Source: Nitrosomonadales bacterium (GTDB taxonomy: Bacteria > Pseudomonadota > Gammaproteobacteria > Burkholderiales > Gallionellaceae). Taken from it: a stretch of DNA of 42,227 nt. The stretch covers positions 1-42,227 of the forward strand of contig JADKHS010000020.1 of assembly GCA_016721605.1 (NCBI GenBank), read 5' to 3'. Made by a program: the position numbers and the translations under genes. The notes under the pieces were generated by a model. It worked only from the letters and a program-made list of their open reading frames with translations. It did not search any database and had not been told where the DNA came from. Shown in pieces: positions 9,419 through 19,663 of the stretch (its first letter is position 1; each line of letters starts with the position of its first letter).

Positions 9419-10491
9419 GATTCTTTGCAAAATGTGTTATGAAATCAACCAATGTCTGCACACCTTCCAGCGGCATCGCATTGTAAATTGAAGCGCGCAT
9501 GCCACCGACGGAGCGATGTCCCTTCAGTTGTAATAGGCCGTGGGAATCCGCCTGTTTGAGAAACTCGCCATCCAGACCGGCATCTTTCAGGGGTGAACGG
9601 TACGTTCATGCGTGAACGATCCGACTTGACCACCGGGCAATTGCAAAACCATTGCTGGCATCGATCGCCTGATACAGCAGGTTTGCTTTTTGATATTGGT
9701 CTGTTCCATTTGCGCCAATCCACCATTGCGCTTGAGCCACTGAAATACCAACCCAGCCATGTAAATGCCGTAAGTGGGTGGCGTGTTGTACATTGAATCA
9801 TTGTCAGCATGGATCTTGTAATCCAGCATCGTGGGCGCGCCCGGTGACACATGACCAATCAGGTCTTCGCGTACGATAACTATACACAACCCAGCCGGAC
9901 CAATATTTTTTTGCGCTCCAGCATAAATCAGGCCAAATTTGGATACATCAATCTGGCGCGACATAATGTTGGATGACATGTCCGCTACCAAAGGAATTTC
10001 ACCAATTTCCGGAACCCAATTGAATTCGACTCCGCCTATCGTCTCATTTGACGTGTAATGCAAGTAGGCTGCATTCGGATTACACTGCCAAGTATCAAAC
10101 GCTGGCACATTAATAAAATTTTTGTCCGCACCACTGGCCACACTATTTACGTTACTAAATTTTTTAGCTTCCGCTATCGCTTTCTTGGACCATTCACCGG
10201 TATTAACGTAATCAGCGGAAGCTTGCCGCGTAACAGATTTAGCGGAATCATGGCAAATTGCAAGTGAGCCCCGCCTTGCAGGAATAGAACCTTGTAATTA
10301 GCCGGGATAGCGAGCAGATCACGCAAATCGCTTTCCGCCGCCGCTGCGATACCCATAAACTCCTTGCCACGGTGGCTCATTTCCATAACTGACATGCCAC
10401 TGCCATGCCAGTCGAGTAACTCCTCACGTGCCTGTTGCAATACCTCATGCGGCAATACTGCGGGACCTGCGCTGAAATTATAAATTGTCAT
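9411..10491 (-). CDS. serC: Phosphoserine aminotransferase, interrupted by about four indels
   Basis: Transaminates 3-phosphohydroxypyruvate to phosphoserine (and a related step in pyridoxal phosphate synthesis in some bacteria). Pieced together, the full family length of about 360 residues is present: YNFSAGPAVLPHEVLQQA, MEMSHRGKEF, LFLQGGAHLQFAMIPLNLL, the PLP-lysine region YAGAQKNIGPAGL, RSRMNVPF, and LKGHRSVGGMRASIYNAMP. Breaks lie near 10217 (one base missing), 9690 (one A missing in a run of A), 9655, and 9597 (one extra C in a run of C). The corrected stop is TAA 9411-9413, inside the serA start region. It begins 26 bases after gyrA. Whether it is functional cannot be told from this sequence. 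Confidence 0.88.
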
Positions 10492-10517
10492 AACTTGTTT
10501 ATTCTCTACTCTGGTCT

Positions 10518-13097
10518 TTAATCTGGTTTGATTAAATGGGAAAGATGTTCCGGCTCAGGATCGGCAATGCGGCTTAAACCCGCCAATTTATCGTCTTTAC
10601 CTAGATTAATTAGTGTCACGCCCTGCGTGGAGCGGCTCATTTCGCGGATTTCCTTGACGCGGGTGCGGATTAGTACGCCATTCGTACCAATCAACATGAT
10701 TTCATCTTCCTCGTTTACCAATGTAGCCGCTACCACCTTACCATTCCGGGCGGAGGTTTGAATTGCAATCATGCCCTGAGTACCCCGGCCATGGCGTGTA
10801 TATTCTGAAATCGGCGTGCGCTTGCCATAACCGTTCTCGGTCGCAGTCAATACCGCTTGGCTTTCATCGCCCGCCACCAGGAGTGCAATTACATGTTGCT
10901 TCGCGGCCAGCTTCATGCCGCGCACACCGCGCGACACACGCCCCATGGAGCGCACATCATTTTCGTCAAAACGTACCGCTTTGCCACCATTGGAAAACAG
11001 CATTACGTCATGCTTTCCATCAGTCAACGCCACGCCGATCAGATAATCGCCTTCATCCAGGTTAATGGCGATGATCCCGGCCTTGCGTGGGTTGGCGAAA
11101 TCAGACAACGCCGTTTTCTTCACCGTGCCTTTGGCGGTGGCAAAGAATACATATTGATCTTCCGAGAACACTTTTACCGGCAGAATCGCGTTGATCTTCT
11201 CGCCACTTTCCAGCGGCAACAGATTAACAATTGGCCTGCCGCGGGCGGTACGGGCACCCTGAGGTACGTCGTACACCTTGATCCAGTACACTCGGCCACG
11301 ACTGGAGAAGCACAGAATATAATCGTGCGTGTTGGCGATAAACAGGTTATCTACAAAATCGTCCTCTTTAGGAGGAGCAGCCTGCTTGCCACGACCGCCG
11401 CGTTTCTGCGCCACATATTCCGCTAACGGCTGCGCTTTCATGTAACCACCATGCGACATCGTAACCACCACGTCTTCCGGCGTAATCAGGTCTTCCATAC
11501 TCATATCTTGGGTATGGGTGACGATTTCACTACGGCGCTTGTCGCCGTATTGCGCTTTAATCGCAACCAGCTCGTCGATGATAATTTGCGTTACGCGCTC
11601 TGGCTTAGCCAGGATATCGAGCAAATCGATAATCTTATCCATCACTTCGCGATATTCGCTGACAATTTTATCTTGTTCCAGCCCGGTCAAACGCTGCAAG
11701 CGCAGCTCCAGAATAGCTTGCGCTTGCGTGTCTGAAAGCCGATATGCGCGCTGCTCGCCCTGCCCTGACATACCGAATTCCGGCGCCAGATTTTCCGGAC
11801 GCGATGCATCGCTAACCCGGCTTAGTAACTCTTCGACCAGTGAAGATCGCCATGTCCGCGCCATCAAACCCTGCTTGGCAATTGCAGGCGTCGCTGCCGC
11901 TTTGATCAGCGCGATGATTTCATCCACGTTGGAAAGTGCAACCGCCAAACCTTCCAGAATGTGGCCACGATCCCGCGCCTTGCGCAAATCAAATATCGTG
12001 CGCCGCGTTACCACTTCGCGCCGATGGCGCAGGAAAGCATCCAGAAATTGCTTCAAGTTGAGCAGCTTGGGCTGACCGTCGGTTAAGGCCACCATGTTCA
12101 TGCCGAAACTGTCTTGCAGCTGGGTCATTTTAAACAATTGATTGAGTATGACTTCCGGCACTTCATTGCGCTTTAGTTCAATCACAGCGCGCATTCCAGA
12201 TTTATCTGATTCGTCGCGGATTTCGGAAATCCCATCAATTTTCTTTTCACGTACCAGCTCGCCAATCTTCATTAGCAAGGCGGCTTTATTCACTTGATAG
12301 GGCAACTCATCAATAATGATGGCTTGGCGGTTATTCCCCTTTTCGATGTCTTCGAAGTGGGTTCGCGCGCGCATTACCACGCGCCCGCGCCCGGTCCGGT
12401 AACCTTCCTTTACACCTGCTAAGCCATAAATAAAACCGGCAGTTGGGAAATCTGGTGCCGGGATATATTCTATTAGTTGCTCAATATCCAAATCAGGGTT
12501 TTTTAGTAGCGCTAGACAAGCATCAACCACCTCGCCTAGATTGTGCGGCGGAATATTAGTCGCCATTCCCACGGCAATGCCGGTTGAGCCATTGACCAAC
12601 AGATTGGGGAAACGCGCCGGAAAAACCAGCGGCTCATGCTCGGAGCCATCGTAATTGGGTCCGAAATCAACGGTCTCCTTGTCCAGGTCGGCCAGCAATT
12701 CATGCGCAATACGCGCCATGCGAATTTCGGTATAACGCATTGCCGCTGCATTATCACCGTCCACCGAACCAAAGTTACCCTGGCCGTCCACCAAAGGATA
12801 ACGTAGCGAAAATGTCTGCGCCATACGGACGATCGTGTCGTACACCGCCGTATCTCCATGTGGATGGTATTTACCGATCACGTCACCGACAATGCGCGCT
12901 GATTTTTTGTAAGCCTTGTTCCAGTCGTTGGATAGTTCGTGCATGGAAAACAGCGCGCGGCGATGTACCGGTTTAAGGCCATCACGCACATCAGGCAAAG
13001 CGCGTCCAACAATCACGCTCATTGCGTAATCGAGATACGACTTGCGCATCTCATCTTCAAGACTGACTACCAGAATTTCTTTAGCGAATTGTTCCAT
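10518..13097 (-). CDS. gyrA: DNA gyrase subunit A
   Basis: The breakage-reunion subunit of gyrase, 859 residues (E. coli 875) and intact. The N-terminal domain shows YLDYAMSVIVGRALPDVRDG and the active-site tyrosine at residue 122 (AAAMRYTEIRMA). The quinolone region HPHGDTAVYDT aligns residue for residue with E. coli numbering and carries threonine at 83, a natural variant in many species, with aspartate at 87. The GyrA box QKRGGRGKQ lies near residue 560, before the C-terminal DNA-wrapping domain, so this is gyrase rather than ParC. It leads the serine/aromatic gene run and is divergent from ubiG. The ribosome site before ATG 13097 is weak. Confidence 0.97.
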   Translation of the reverse strand: MEQFAKEILVVSLEDEMRKSYLDYAMSVIVGRALPDVRDGLKPVHRRALFSMHELSNDWNKAYKKSARIVGDVIGKYHPHGDTAVYDTIVRMAQTFSLRYPLVDGQGNFGSVDGDNAAAMRYTEIRMARIAHELLADLDKETVDFGPNYDGSEHEPLVFPARFPNLLVNGSTGIAVGMATNIPPHNLGEVVDACLALLKNPDLDIEQLIEYIPAPDFPTAGFIYGLAGVKEGYRTGRGRVVMRARTHFEDIEKGNNRQAIIIDELPYQVNKAALLMKIGELVREKKIDGISEIRDESDKSGMRAVIELKRNEVPEVILNQLFKMTQLQDSFGMNMVALTDGQPKLLNLKQFLDAFLRHRREVVTRRTIFDLRKARDRGHILEGLAVALSNVDEIIALIKAAATPAIAKQGLMARTWRSSLVEELLSRVSDASRPENLAPEFGMSGQGEQRAYRLSDTQAQAILELRLQRLTGLEQDKIVSEYREVMDKIIDLLDILAKPERVTQIIIDELVAIKAQYGDKRRSEIVTHTQDMSMEDLITPEDVVVTMSHGGYMKAQPLAEYVAQKRGGRGKQAAPPKEDDFVDNLFIANTHDYILCFSSRGRVYWIKVYDVPQGARTARGRPIVNLLPLESGEKINAILPVKVFSEDQYVFFATAKGTVKKTALSDFANPRKAGIIAINLDEGDYLIGVALTDGKHDVMLFSNGGKAVRFDENDVRSMGRVSRGVRGMKLAAKQHVIALLVAGDESQAVLTATENGYGKRTPISEYTRHGRGTQGMIAIQTSARNGKVVAATLVNEEDEIMLIGTNGVLIRTRVKEIREMSRSTQGVTLINLGKDDKLAGLSRIADPEPEHLSHLIKPD

Positions 13098-13280
13098 AGG
13101 TATAGCGGATGCTCTAAAATTTCTTGCAAAACAATTCGTAAGTTTAACATGCCCACCTTAAGCGAGACAAAGCATAATTTCTTTGCCGCGCAGAACCTAA
13201 AATAAAATCGTCTGATTGGCTGGTGGTTCAAGACAAGTTTTGCTACATTCCACACTTCACCTTCGAATTATGAGCACATT

Positions 13281-13977
13281 ATGGCCAATGCTGATCCGAT
13301 TGAACTGGAGAAATTTAGTCAGCTCGCCCACCGCTGGTGGGACCCCAGCAGCGAATTCAAACCACTACATGAAATTAACCCGCTGCGCCTGAATTACATC
13401 AACAGTATTGCGCCCCTGGTCGGCAAAACTGTGCTGGATGTCGGTTGCGGCGGCGGTATCCTGTCGGAAAGTATGGCCGCACTTGGCGCGCATGTGACAG
13501 GTATCGATCTGGGCGATAAAGCTCTACAGGTTGCCAGGCTACACTTGCTGGAAAGTGGCCAACAGGTGAGCTACCGTAAAATTGCCGTGGAAGACCTGGC
13601 GGCAGAACAGCCAGGTCACTACGATGTGGGTCACTTGCATGGAATTGCTTGAACATGTACCCGACCCATCCAGCACGGTGAATGCCTGCGCGCAACTAGC
13701 CAAGCCGGGCGGCCATGTATTTTTCTCCACCCTCAACCGCAACCCGAAGTCTTATCTTTTTGCGGTGATCGGCGCGGAGTATTTACTTCATTTGCTGCCG
13801 CGTGGCACGCACGATTATGCTAAATTTATCAAACCGTCCGAACTCGCGCAATTTTGCCGCAATGCAGGGCTTAACATAAGCGACATCAGCGGCATGAGTT
13901 ACCACCCCCTTTATAAAACCTACTCACTCGGCCAGAACACTGACGTCAACTACCTGCTCGCCTGTCAACGTGATTAA
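13281..13977 (+). CDS. ubiG: Ubiquinone biosynthesis O-methyltransferase UbiG, one frameshift
   Basis: SAM-dependent O-methyltransferase for two steps of ubiquinone synthesis. The sequence has the UbiG opening DPIELEKFSQLAHRWWDP, the SAM motif VLDVGCGGGILSE, GIDLG, and the later CMELLEHVPDP and FSTLNRNPKSYLFAVIGAEY. An extra G in GATGTGGGTC near 13628 breaks the frame; removing it joins HYDV to VTCMELLEHV and gives a normal ~232-residue protein. It runs divergently from gyrA and overlaps the next gene by 8 bases, as in many beta- and gammaproteobacteria. Confidence 0.92.
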
Positions 13978-14626
13978 AGCTGTCTTATTCGATCTCGACG
14001 GCACTTTTGCTGACACGGCTCCCGATCTGGGCGCTGCCCTTAACCACCTGCTCAACCTCAATGGCAGACCACCCATGCCATTGGAAACAATCCGCCCCCA
14101 AGCCTCACATGGCTCTCTTGGCTTGCTGAAACTGGGTTTTGACATTGGACCAGATGCGCCAAATTTTGCGGGCTTGCGTGATGCCTTCCTGGATTATTAC
14201 GCTAGCCATATTTGTGTCCACACCACCCTGTTCCCTGGAATGGCGGAACTGGTCGAAATACTGGAACAACGTGGCTTACCGTGGGGCATTGTCACCAACA
14301 AACCCCATCGCTTCACTTTGCCGTTAATGCAAGCACTGGGCTATGCCCAACGCGCTGCCTGCCTGATCAGCGGCGACACATGCGCGCGTGCCAAGCCCTT
14401 CCCGGATCCCTTACTGAAGGCCAGCGAATTGCTGAAAATCGCGCCACAACACTGCCTGTATCTGGGTGATGACAAGCGCGATGCGGAAGCGGCGCAAGCT
14501 GCTGGGATGCGTTGCATCATCGCGCGCTATGGTTACCATGACTCCCTGGAAGAATTAGCCAACTGGCCTGCCCAAGGCGGAATTGATTTACCATCCCAGT
14601 TATTGCAATATTTAACAGGGCGGTAA
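13970..14626 (+). CDS. gph: HAD phosphatase, Gph/MupP type
   Basis: A 218-residue HAD-superfamily hydrolase. Motif I is FDLDGTFADT at residues 7-16, motif II is in VTNKPH, and motif IV is GDDKRDAEAAQAAGM. It would usually be called phosphoglycolate phosphatase. However, GDDxRD rather than GDSxND, the TIRPQASHGSLGLLKLGF cap region, and the place directly behind ubiG all match MupP, the N-acetylmuramate 6-phosphate phosphatase of peptidoglycan recycling described in Pseudomonas. Substrate is therefore open between the two. The start is GTG 13970, overlapping the ubiG stop. It converges on the pepSY gene with about 60 bases between them. Confidence 0.85.
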   Translation: MIKAVLFDLDGTFADTAPDLGAALNHLLNLNGRPPMPLETIRPQASHGSLGLLKLGFDIGPDAPNFAGLRDAFLDYYASHICVHTTLFPGMAELVEILEQRGLPWGIVTNKPHRFTLPLMQALGYAQRAACLISGDTCARAKPFPDPLLKASELLKIAPQHCLYLGDDKRDAEAAQAAGMRCIIARYGYHDSLEELANWPAQGGIDLPSQLLQYLTGR

Positions 14627-14685
14627 TGTTATGTACCAACAGTGGGGTTTCATTTACTGATCGTATTTTCGGTTGCGGAGTAGTG

Positions 14686-15398
14686 CTACAACAATGCCTG
14701 CATGGCAAAACCGATCAACAGGGTCAGTGACGTCAAACCTATGCCGAAGCCGATCATACGGCGGCGATTGAGCTGTGACCAAGTATGACCCCGTCAATGA
14801 CGGCAAGATAATGCTTCCGCCAACGTATCCGCGAAAGAATCCAAGGGATACCGACACCGTTATTTTTGTGTAAATTATTTAATGTACCCCATATATTTTG
14901 GTCGCCACGCTTAACCGATACGAAGTTGTTACCGACCCAATATTCCGCTTGTAGATTGGCTTGGGGCGAGTTAAATGTAACTGACCAGTGCGCGGGCTGT
15001 TTTAGGGTCTTGTCGCCCCATGCCACAGGTTTGGCCGGTTCGCTGCGCTCGCGCGAGGCAGGGCGATCAACCATCAATTCTTGTTGTAACCAGCTTGCCA
15101 TTGCTTTCGCATTGGCCGGTGCTGGACTAGGTAACGGAATTTGCAGCATCGTTTCTTGCACTTGCGCCGCCGGTATTTTCAACACAGTGCGGTGGCTCAA
15201 CAAGATTCCTGTCACCCCAAAAAGCAAGCCTATGGCCGCACCCCAGAGTCCGATCCAACCATGTGTTTTGCGCAGCCATTTCAAGAACATGGCACGCCGT
15301 GAGCGGATATCACGGTCTTTAGAATCAATTAGATCGTTATCAGCGCCATTCGCTGAGCTGGTATTGTGAACTTTATTGAGTTGAATAATTGTCGGCAT
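14686..15398 (-). CDS. PepSY-associated transmembrane protein, frameshifted at the 3' end
   Basis: A ~237-residue inner-membrane protein: a cytosolic N-terminus, a transmembrane helix (HGWIGLWGAAIGLLFGVTGILLSH), a periplasmic region ending NLHKNNGVGIPWIL, and a second helix at the C-terminus. This is the layout of PepSY-associated TM proteins found with siderophore receptors. The last ~50 codons are scattered over three frames: ADTLA, then GSIILPSLTG, then WSQLNRRRMIGFGIGL, with breaks near 14840, 14815 and 14785. The corrected stop is TAG 14686-14688. ATG 15398 (MPTIIQLNK) has GGAG about 10 bases upstream and lies 23 bases after piuC. The exact role (reductase partner or chaperone) is unknown. 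Confidence 0.75.
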
Positions 15399-15421
15399 AA
15401 GGTCATCACTCCAAAAAAATA

Positions 15422-16108
15422 TTATGGCATACCCCACATCCGCACCAGGTTGTGATAACAACCGGTTAGGTGTGTACGCGCAGTTTCATCCGCATTGGCG
15501 GAATTCAGCCGTTGAATTGCGGTGTCGAGATCGAACAATAGCGTGCGCTGGCCGTCATCAGAAATCAAACTTTGAATCCAGAAAAAACAGGCGGTACGCA
15601 CGCCGCGTGTTATCGGCGTCACCCGATGCAGGCTGGTAGCTGGATAGATCAGCAGATCGCCTGCCGCGAATTTCGCGGTGTGCATACCGTAAGTATCCTC
15701 AATCTGCAACTCACCCCCGTCGTATTCGTCGGGTGCAGAAAGAAATAAGGTAGCAGAGACATCAGTGCGAATTTTTTCACCTGTGCCGGGTATTAGCCGC
15801 ATGCCACCATCAACATGGCTACCAAAATACATGCCGTTTTCATATCGATTAAACATCGGTGGATAAACCCGATTCGGCAACGTAGTGCTAATAAAGAGCG
15901 GGTTGCGTTCGAGTTCGGCCAGAATCAAATCGCCCAACTCGTGCGCAATGGGTGTGTTTTCCGCGATCTGCAGATTACGCTTGACCGGCGCCCCTTGATG
16001 GCCTGCCGTCACGCGGCCATCGACCCATGCCTCCCCAGCGGTATCAAGTTTTTCCCGCACAAAGCGAACCTGTTCGACGCTCAATACCTTAGGGATTTGT
16101 ACTAACAT
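15422..16108 (-). CDS. piuC: Fe(II)/2-oxoglutarate dioxygenase, PiuC/YbiX family (PKHD-type hydroxylase)
   Basis: A 228-residue 2-oxoglutarate-dependent hydroxylase. The iron-binding facial triad is visible as H98 and D100 (SHVDGG) and H161 (TSLHRV), with the 2-oxoglutarate arginine at about 171 (TRGVR). TDVSATLFLSAP and YDGGELQIED are family signatures. In Pseudomonas and E. coli the gene sits next to a catecholate siderophore receptor (piuA, fiu) and is iron-regulated; its substrate is not established. Here it starts 21 bases after the TonB receptor with AGGA upstream of its ATG, so it is probably co-transcribed. Confidence 0.93.
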   Translation of the reverse strand: MLVQIPKVLSVEQVRFVREKLDTAGEAWVDGRVTAGHQGAPVKRNLQIAENTPIAHELGDLILAELERNPLFISTTLPNRVYPPMFNRYENGMYFGSHVDGGMRLIPGTGEKIRTDVSATLFLSAPDEYDGGELQIEDTYGMHTAKFAAGDLLIYPATSLHRVTPITRGVRTACFFWIQSLISDDGQRTLLFDLDTAIQRLNSANADETARTHLTGCYHNLVRMWGMP

Positions 16109-16129
16109 GGATCTCTGGTCCTGATATGT

Positions 16130-18322
16130 TTAAAAACGATGAACCACTGTTATGAGTGCAGTCCGTCCGCTCCCGGGTACTGAGCGCCCGCCATTAGAGG
16201 GGAGCAATGAGTTGATATAGTCCTTGTTGGTCAGATTAAGCAGGTTCAACCGGATATCGTACTTAGGCAAATGATAGGCAATCGTACCATCCCAGCGAGT
16301 GTAGCCAGCGGCAGAAACAGTATTGGTGTTGTTGGCAAAGCGTGAGGACATATAGGTGGCTCCACCACCCGCTTCCCATTGTGGGGTCAATTTGTAGGTC
16401 GTCCATAACGTGGCCATGTCGCGCGGCGTATTGGCCAGATCTTTTCCTTGCGTTGCCTCCAGCGCTGACGCCCTGACAATCGTCGGGTTCATATGCGTAT
16501 AGCCGCCCATGAGTTGCCAATCACGCGTGATACGGCCCGCTGCACCAAATTCAAAACCGGTAACGCGCACATCCCCGTTAGAGATGTAGATTCCGGGCGA
16601 CACTTGCGAGCGTGAATTGGTCTTTTCAATATCAAATAAAGCTGAGGTTAACGATAGATTGCCGCCCAGTATGTCCCATTTTGTACCGATTTCGTAGGAG
16701 CGGCTTTTTTCAGGTTCTAAAGTTTGCGTACCCGCGGTCGCCGTCAGTGTTTCCAATGAGGGGTTAAAGGAGGTGCCATAGGATGCATAGTACGATTGCA
16801 CATTATCCGGCTGATAAATTACACCGCCCCGTACGCTGGTGAAGCTTACTGTTTGATCGGCTCTAAGAAGCGGCGGCGTAGCGGTGCTGATGGTGTTGGT
16901 CAGGTCCGCCTTGAAGCGATCCCAGCGCACGCCGCCGACAACCTTCCATTGCTTGTTTAATTCGATCGTGTCGTTGATATATGCGCCGACTGAAGTCGCT
17001 TGTGAATCTGCTTCATTTCCAATCGTTTTCACGGAATTGGCCGGTGTAGAAAGGTAGGCTGGATTGACCAGCGATACGACGGGCAAGTTGCTACGGGCAG
17101 TAGCCTGAGATTCGAAGGTCTCACGGCTGAGTGCAGCGCCGGCGATCATCGTATGCTTGAGGGTGCCAGTATCGAACTTTTGCGATCAAATCGGTCTGAT
17201 TGTTGAGCATTTGATTTTTGAATACGCGATCATGGCTGGTGAGCCTGACAGACAGTGCACTCAAGGGCAGCGCAGTAGTATTTCCAGCAGCATGGTGGTG
17301 AACGGGGTAAATACGCTGCCGGCAAGCGTGCCCACAGCGTTAAGACCCGTTGCCTGGGCGTCAGTGCTGTAATAGCTATATTGCGGCTGATTACGCAGTG
17401 TCACGTCCGAATTCAACTTATGTTCGATGAGACCACTTAAAATCGCTGTTTTTTGCAAAACACGATCGTCTGTCAAACCGTAATAAGTATCGCGATTCAC
17501 CTTGACCGGACGGCCATTGATGGCGGGAATGCCATAATCCACCATGTCGTCGTTGTGGGAGAGGATCGCTGATAGTGTAATTTCAGTCTGCGTGCCGATT
17601 CCAAAGCGTAGTGACGGCGCAATTCCAAAGTCTTTATTGGTAATAACGTCGCGTGTCGTTTGCGCTTTTTGACCCATCATGGCAACGCGAACCGCGGAAG
17701 TATCCGACAATTGACGGTTAAAATCCCCCGTTGAACGCACTCCTCCATTGGTGTCGACGGTGCCGGTAATTTGATTTGAATCACCTAATAGTGGACGTTT
17801 GCTGACCTGGTTGATCACGCCCCCAGTAGAGCCGCGCCCAAACAGCATGGATGATGGGCCTTTTAATACTTCAACCGATTCAAGATAATAAGTGTCGCGA
17901 TAATACTGGCCACTGTCACGCATTCCATTGAGATACATATCGGTACGTGCCGTAAAGCCGCGCAGATTGATGTTGTTACCGATCTGCCCACCTTCGGCAC
18001 CGCCTACGGTAATGCCGGGTACGTTGCGTAAAGCCTCCGCCAGCGAGGCGATGCTCTGGGAATCCATCAGGGCACGATTGACGACCGTGACTGTCTGCGG
18101 AACATCGCGCAAGGGTGTCGGCGTTCTAAAGCCCGCGAAAGTACTCGCTGCAAAATCGTCGGTCACCTTTTGACCGCTCACTTTAATTTCCGGTAATTGT
18201 GTGGCATCGATTAATGTATCGTTCTTGTTATCGTTTGTGGTTGTTTGTGCAAAAGCTGGGCTGTATAGTTGCTGTAATGCCAGCGCTACCAACAATGCAG
18301 GACGTGTTTTTTTGAATCTCAT
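16130..18322 (-). CDS. TonB-dependent siderophore receptor, two frameshifts
   Basis: An outer-membrane receptor of ~730 residues: signal peptide ending SPAFA, a TonB-box region near LPEIKVSG, a plug domain (TPLRDVPQTVTVVNRALM, LRGFTARTDMYLNGMRD, VEVLKGPSSMLFGRGSTGGVI) and a beta-barrel ending in the aromatic TALITVVHRF. The plug pattern and the PiuC neighbour point to a Fiu/PiuA-like catecholate siderophore receptor; the ligand is inferred. The frame breaks near 17290 and at about 17178 (an extra base); between them GNTTALPLSALSVRLTSHD joins the two halves. ATG 18322 has GGGGAG upstream. A Fur-like site lies about 90 bases upstream. Confidence 0.9.
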
Positions 18323-18407
18323 AAGCTCCCCTGTTCTTTAAAATAAAGGTGGCTGGCTGGTGAGAAAACACGTGGCTGGCTTCCAGATTAAGTGAAAATA
18401 ATTAATG

Positions 18408-18426
18408 AATACTAAAAATTCGTATT
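18408..18426 (-). promoter_or_regulatory. Candidate Fur-like operator before the TonB receptor
   Basis: Read on the minus strand the site is AATACGAATTTTTAGTATT. It shares 16 of 19 positions with a site before hemP and has AATAC/GTATT arms. About 10 of 19 positions fit the Fur consensus. It lies 86-104 bases before the receptor start. The regulator is inferred from these matches and the iron-uptake context. Confidence 0.45.
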
Positions 18427-18559
18427 CATAAGTTTGCGTACTGCCTTTTACTATGGTTTCCGTGTATTACCTTTGTGTGTAATCAAATGGATATCCTTTA
18501 TTACGGCTTGCTGCAAAATAACCCCGTATAACCGCATGGTTCAGTTGCGGATGCAGAAT

Positions 18560-19195
18560 TTATTTTGAGAAGCTAAGCGTAACGGTATGATTTTCTATAG
18601 AGTAGGCTTTACCTTCGAATTCTCCGGGATGGTTTTCTTTGTGCTTGGCTTCTGCGATATAGAGGCCAGGTTCTAGCAGTGGAAAATTCGTTTCGCCATT
18701 TTCGTCTGTGTGTAAAGGTTTTTCCCATCCGTTGGGTGCAATAAGAACAATTTCAGCCTTAGCCAATGGCTTGCCCATAAAGCTTAAGCGCAGCTTATTT
18801 GCTTTTTGTTGTATATCCAACGGCAAGCTACCCTCTTTACCTTGCCTCGCATACAAAAAACTTCTTTGCACAGGAGCGAGCTTATCTTGTGGGGTACGTA
18901 TGGGTTGCTTGAGCGCTTGCACTAATACAGTAGGTCCACCGGGGATAGCGTAGTAATTGCCACCACGGCTTGCAGTAACCGACTTCTCTGTACCGGCCGT
19001 ATCAACAATGGTGATCATCGGCGTAACAATATTGTCAAGTTTGCCTGGCGAAGTTTCCCGTAAGTTATCACCATATTCGCCGAAATAAAGTTTGCCTGCA
19101 GTAGCATCACCCTCTAACCACAGCATGTGCGCGGCAGCATTGAGACTAAGCATGCCACTCATGGCAGCGGCGAAAAAAGTTAGTGTAAATTTCAT
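18560..19195 (-). CDS. DUF4198 family periplasmic protein
   Basis: A 211-residue exported protein: signal peptide MKFTLTFFAAAMSGMLSLNA with cleavage near AAA-HMLWL, then the DUF4198 pattern H-x-LWLEGD at the mature N-terminus and an Ig-like C-terminal half (PLHTDENGETNFPLLEPGLYIAEAKH). DUF4198 proteins are often encoded beside TonB receptors and are thought to help handle metals; no reaction is known. The histidine near the predicted mature N-terminus could be a metal ligand (inference). The ATG has AAGGA upstream. It lies between hemP and the receptor, all on the same strand. Confidence 0.82.
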   Translation of the reverse strand: MKFTLTFFAAAMSGMLSLNAAAHMLWLEGDATAGKLYFGEYGDNLRETSPGKLDNIVTPMITIVDTAGTEKSVTASRGGNYYAIPGGPTVLVQALKQPIRTPQDKLAPVQRSFLYARQGKEGSLPLDIQQKANKLRLSFMGKPLAKAEIVLIAPNGWEKPLHTDENGETNFPLLEPGLYIAEAKHKENHPGEFEGKAYSIENHTVTLSFSK

Positions 19196-19441
19196 GAATG
19201 CATTCCTTTTTCGGGTCTAATGTATAAATTCAGTTAAATTATTTTTTTAACGTACTTGGCAGGACTAATCGCCGCTTCGCCAAATCCATTTCAGTTTTTG
19301 GTTTGTTTTCTAATTTTTATTTTTTAATTCATAAGCGCTTCCAGTTATCGTTCATACAGTTGCATTAACATCCTGTTTTTTTGGTTAACGGTTGAAATAA
19401 CCTTACAAAACTGCAACGATTTATTTAATTTGATTTTGCTT

Positions 19442-19639
19442 TTATGCAGTCAAAATCAATTTGTTACTCTGTGTTAATTGAAGCCGATAAATGCGGCCCG
19501 CATGTTCAATTTCTATTTCGCGCTTTAGCTGAAATAAATCCTGGCTTTTAATGCGAATGAGTGAATTCGCATCAGAACTAGAACTGGGAACCGACGCAAA
19601 TACAGTGTCAGGAGTTTCTGTCTCGCGTTGAGTTGGCAT
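19442..19639 (-). CDS. hemP: Hemin uptake protein HemP
   Basis: A 65-residue protein with the HemP core: a disordered N-terminus, then IKSQDLFQLKREIEIEHAG, RIYRLQLTQSNKLILTA. Small HemP/HmuP proteins head iron and haem uptake operons in proteobacteria, and some act as regulators required for expression of the downstream receptor. Here it is the first gene of the iron group, about 250 bases before DUF4198, with a Fur-like site 25-43 bases upstream of its start. No haem transporter genes follow in the window; the receptor resembles a siderophore receptor. Confidence 0.88.
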   Translation of the reverse strand: MPTQRETETPDTVFASVPSSSSDANSLIRIKSQDLFQLKREIEIEHAGRIYRLQLTQSNKLILTA

Positions 19640-19663
19640 AGCTATAAAAATCCATCAAATATA

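Noticed and set aside
12845..12857. Threonine at GyrA position 83 as a quinolone-resistance mutation
   Set aside because: Threonine is the normal residue at this position in many species, so without a susceptible relative it is not evidence of resistance.
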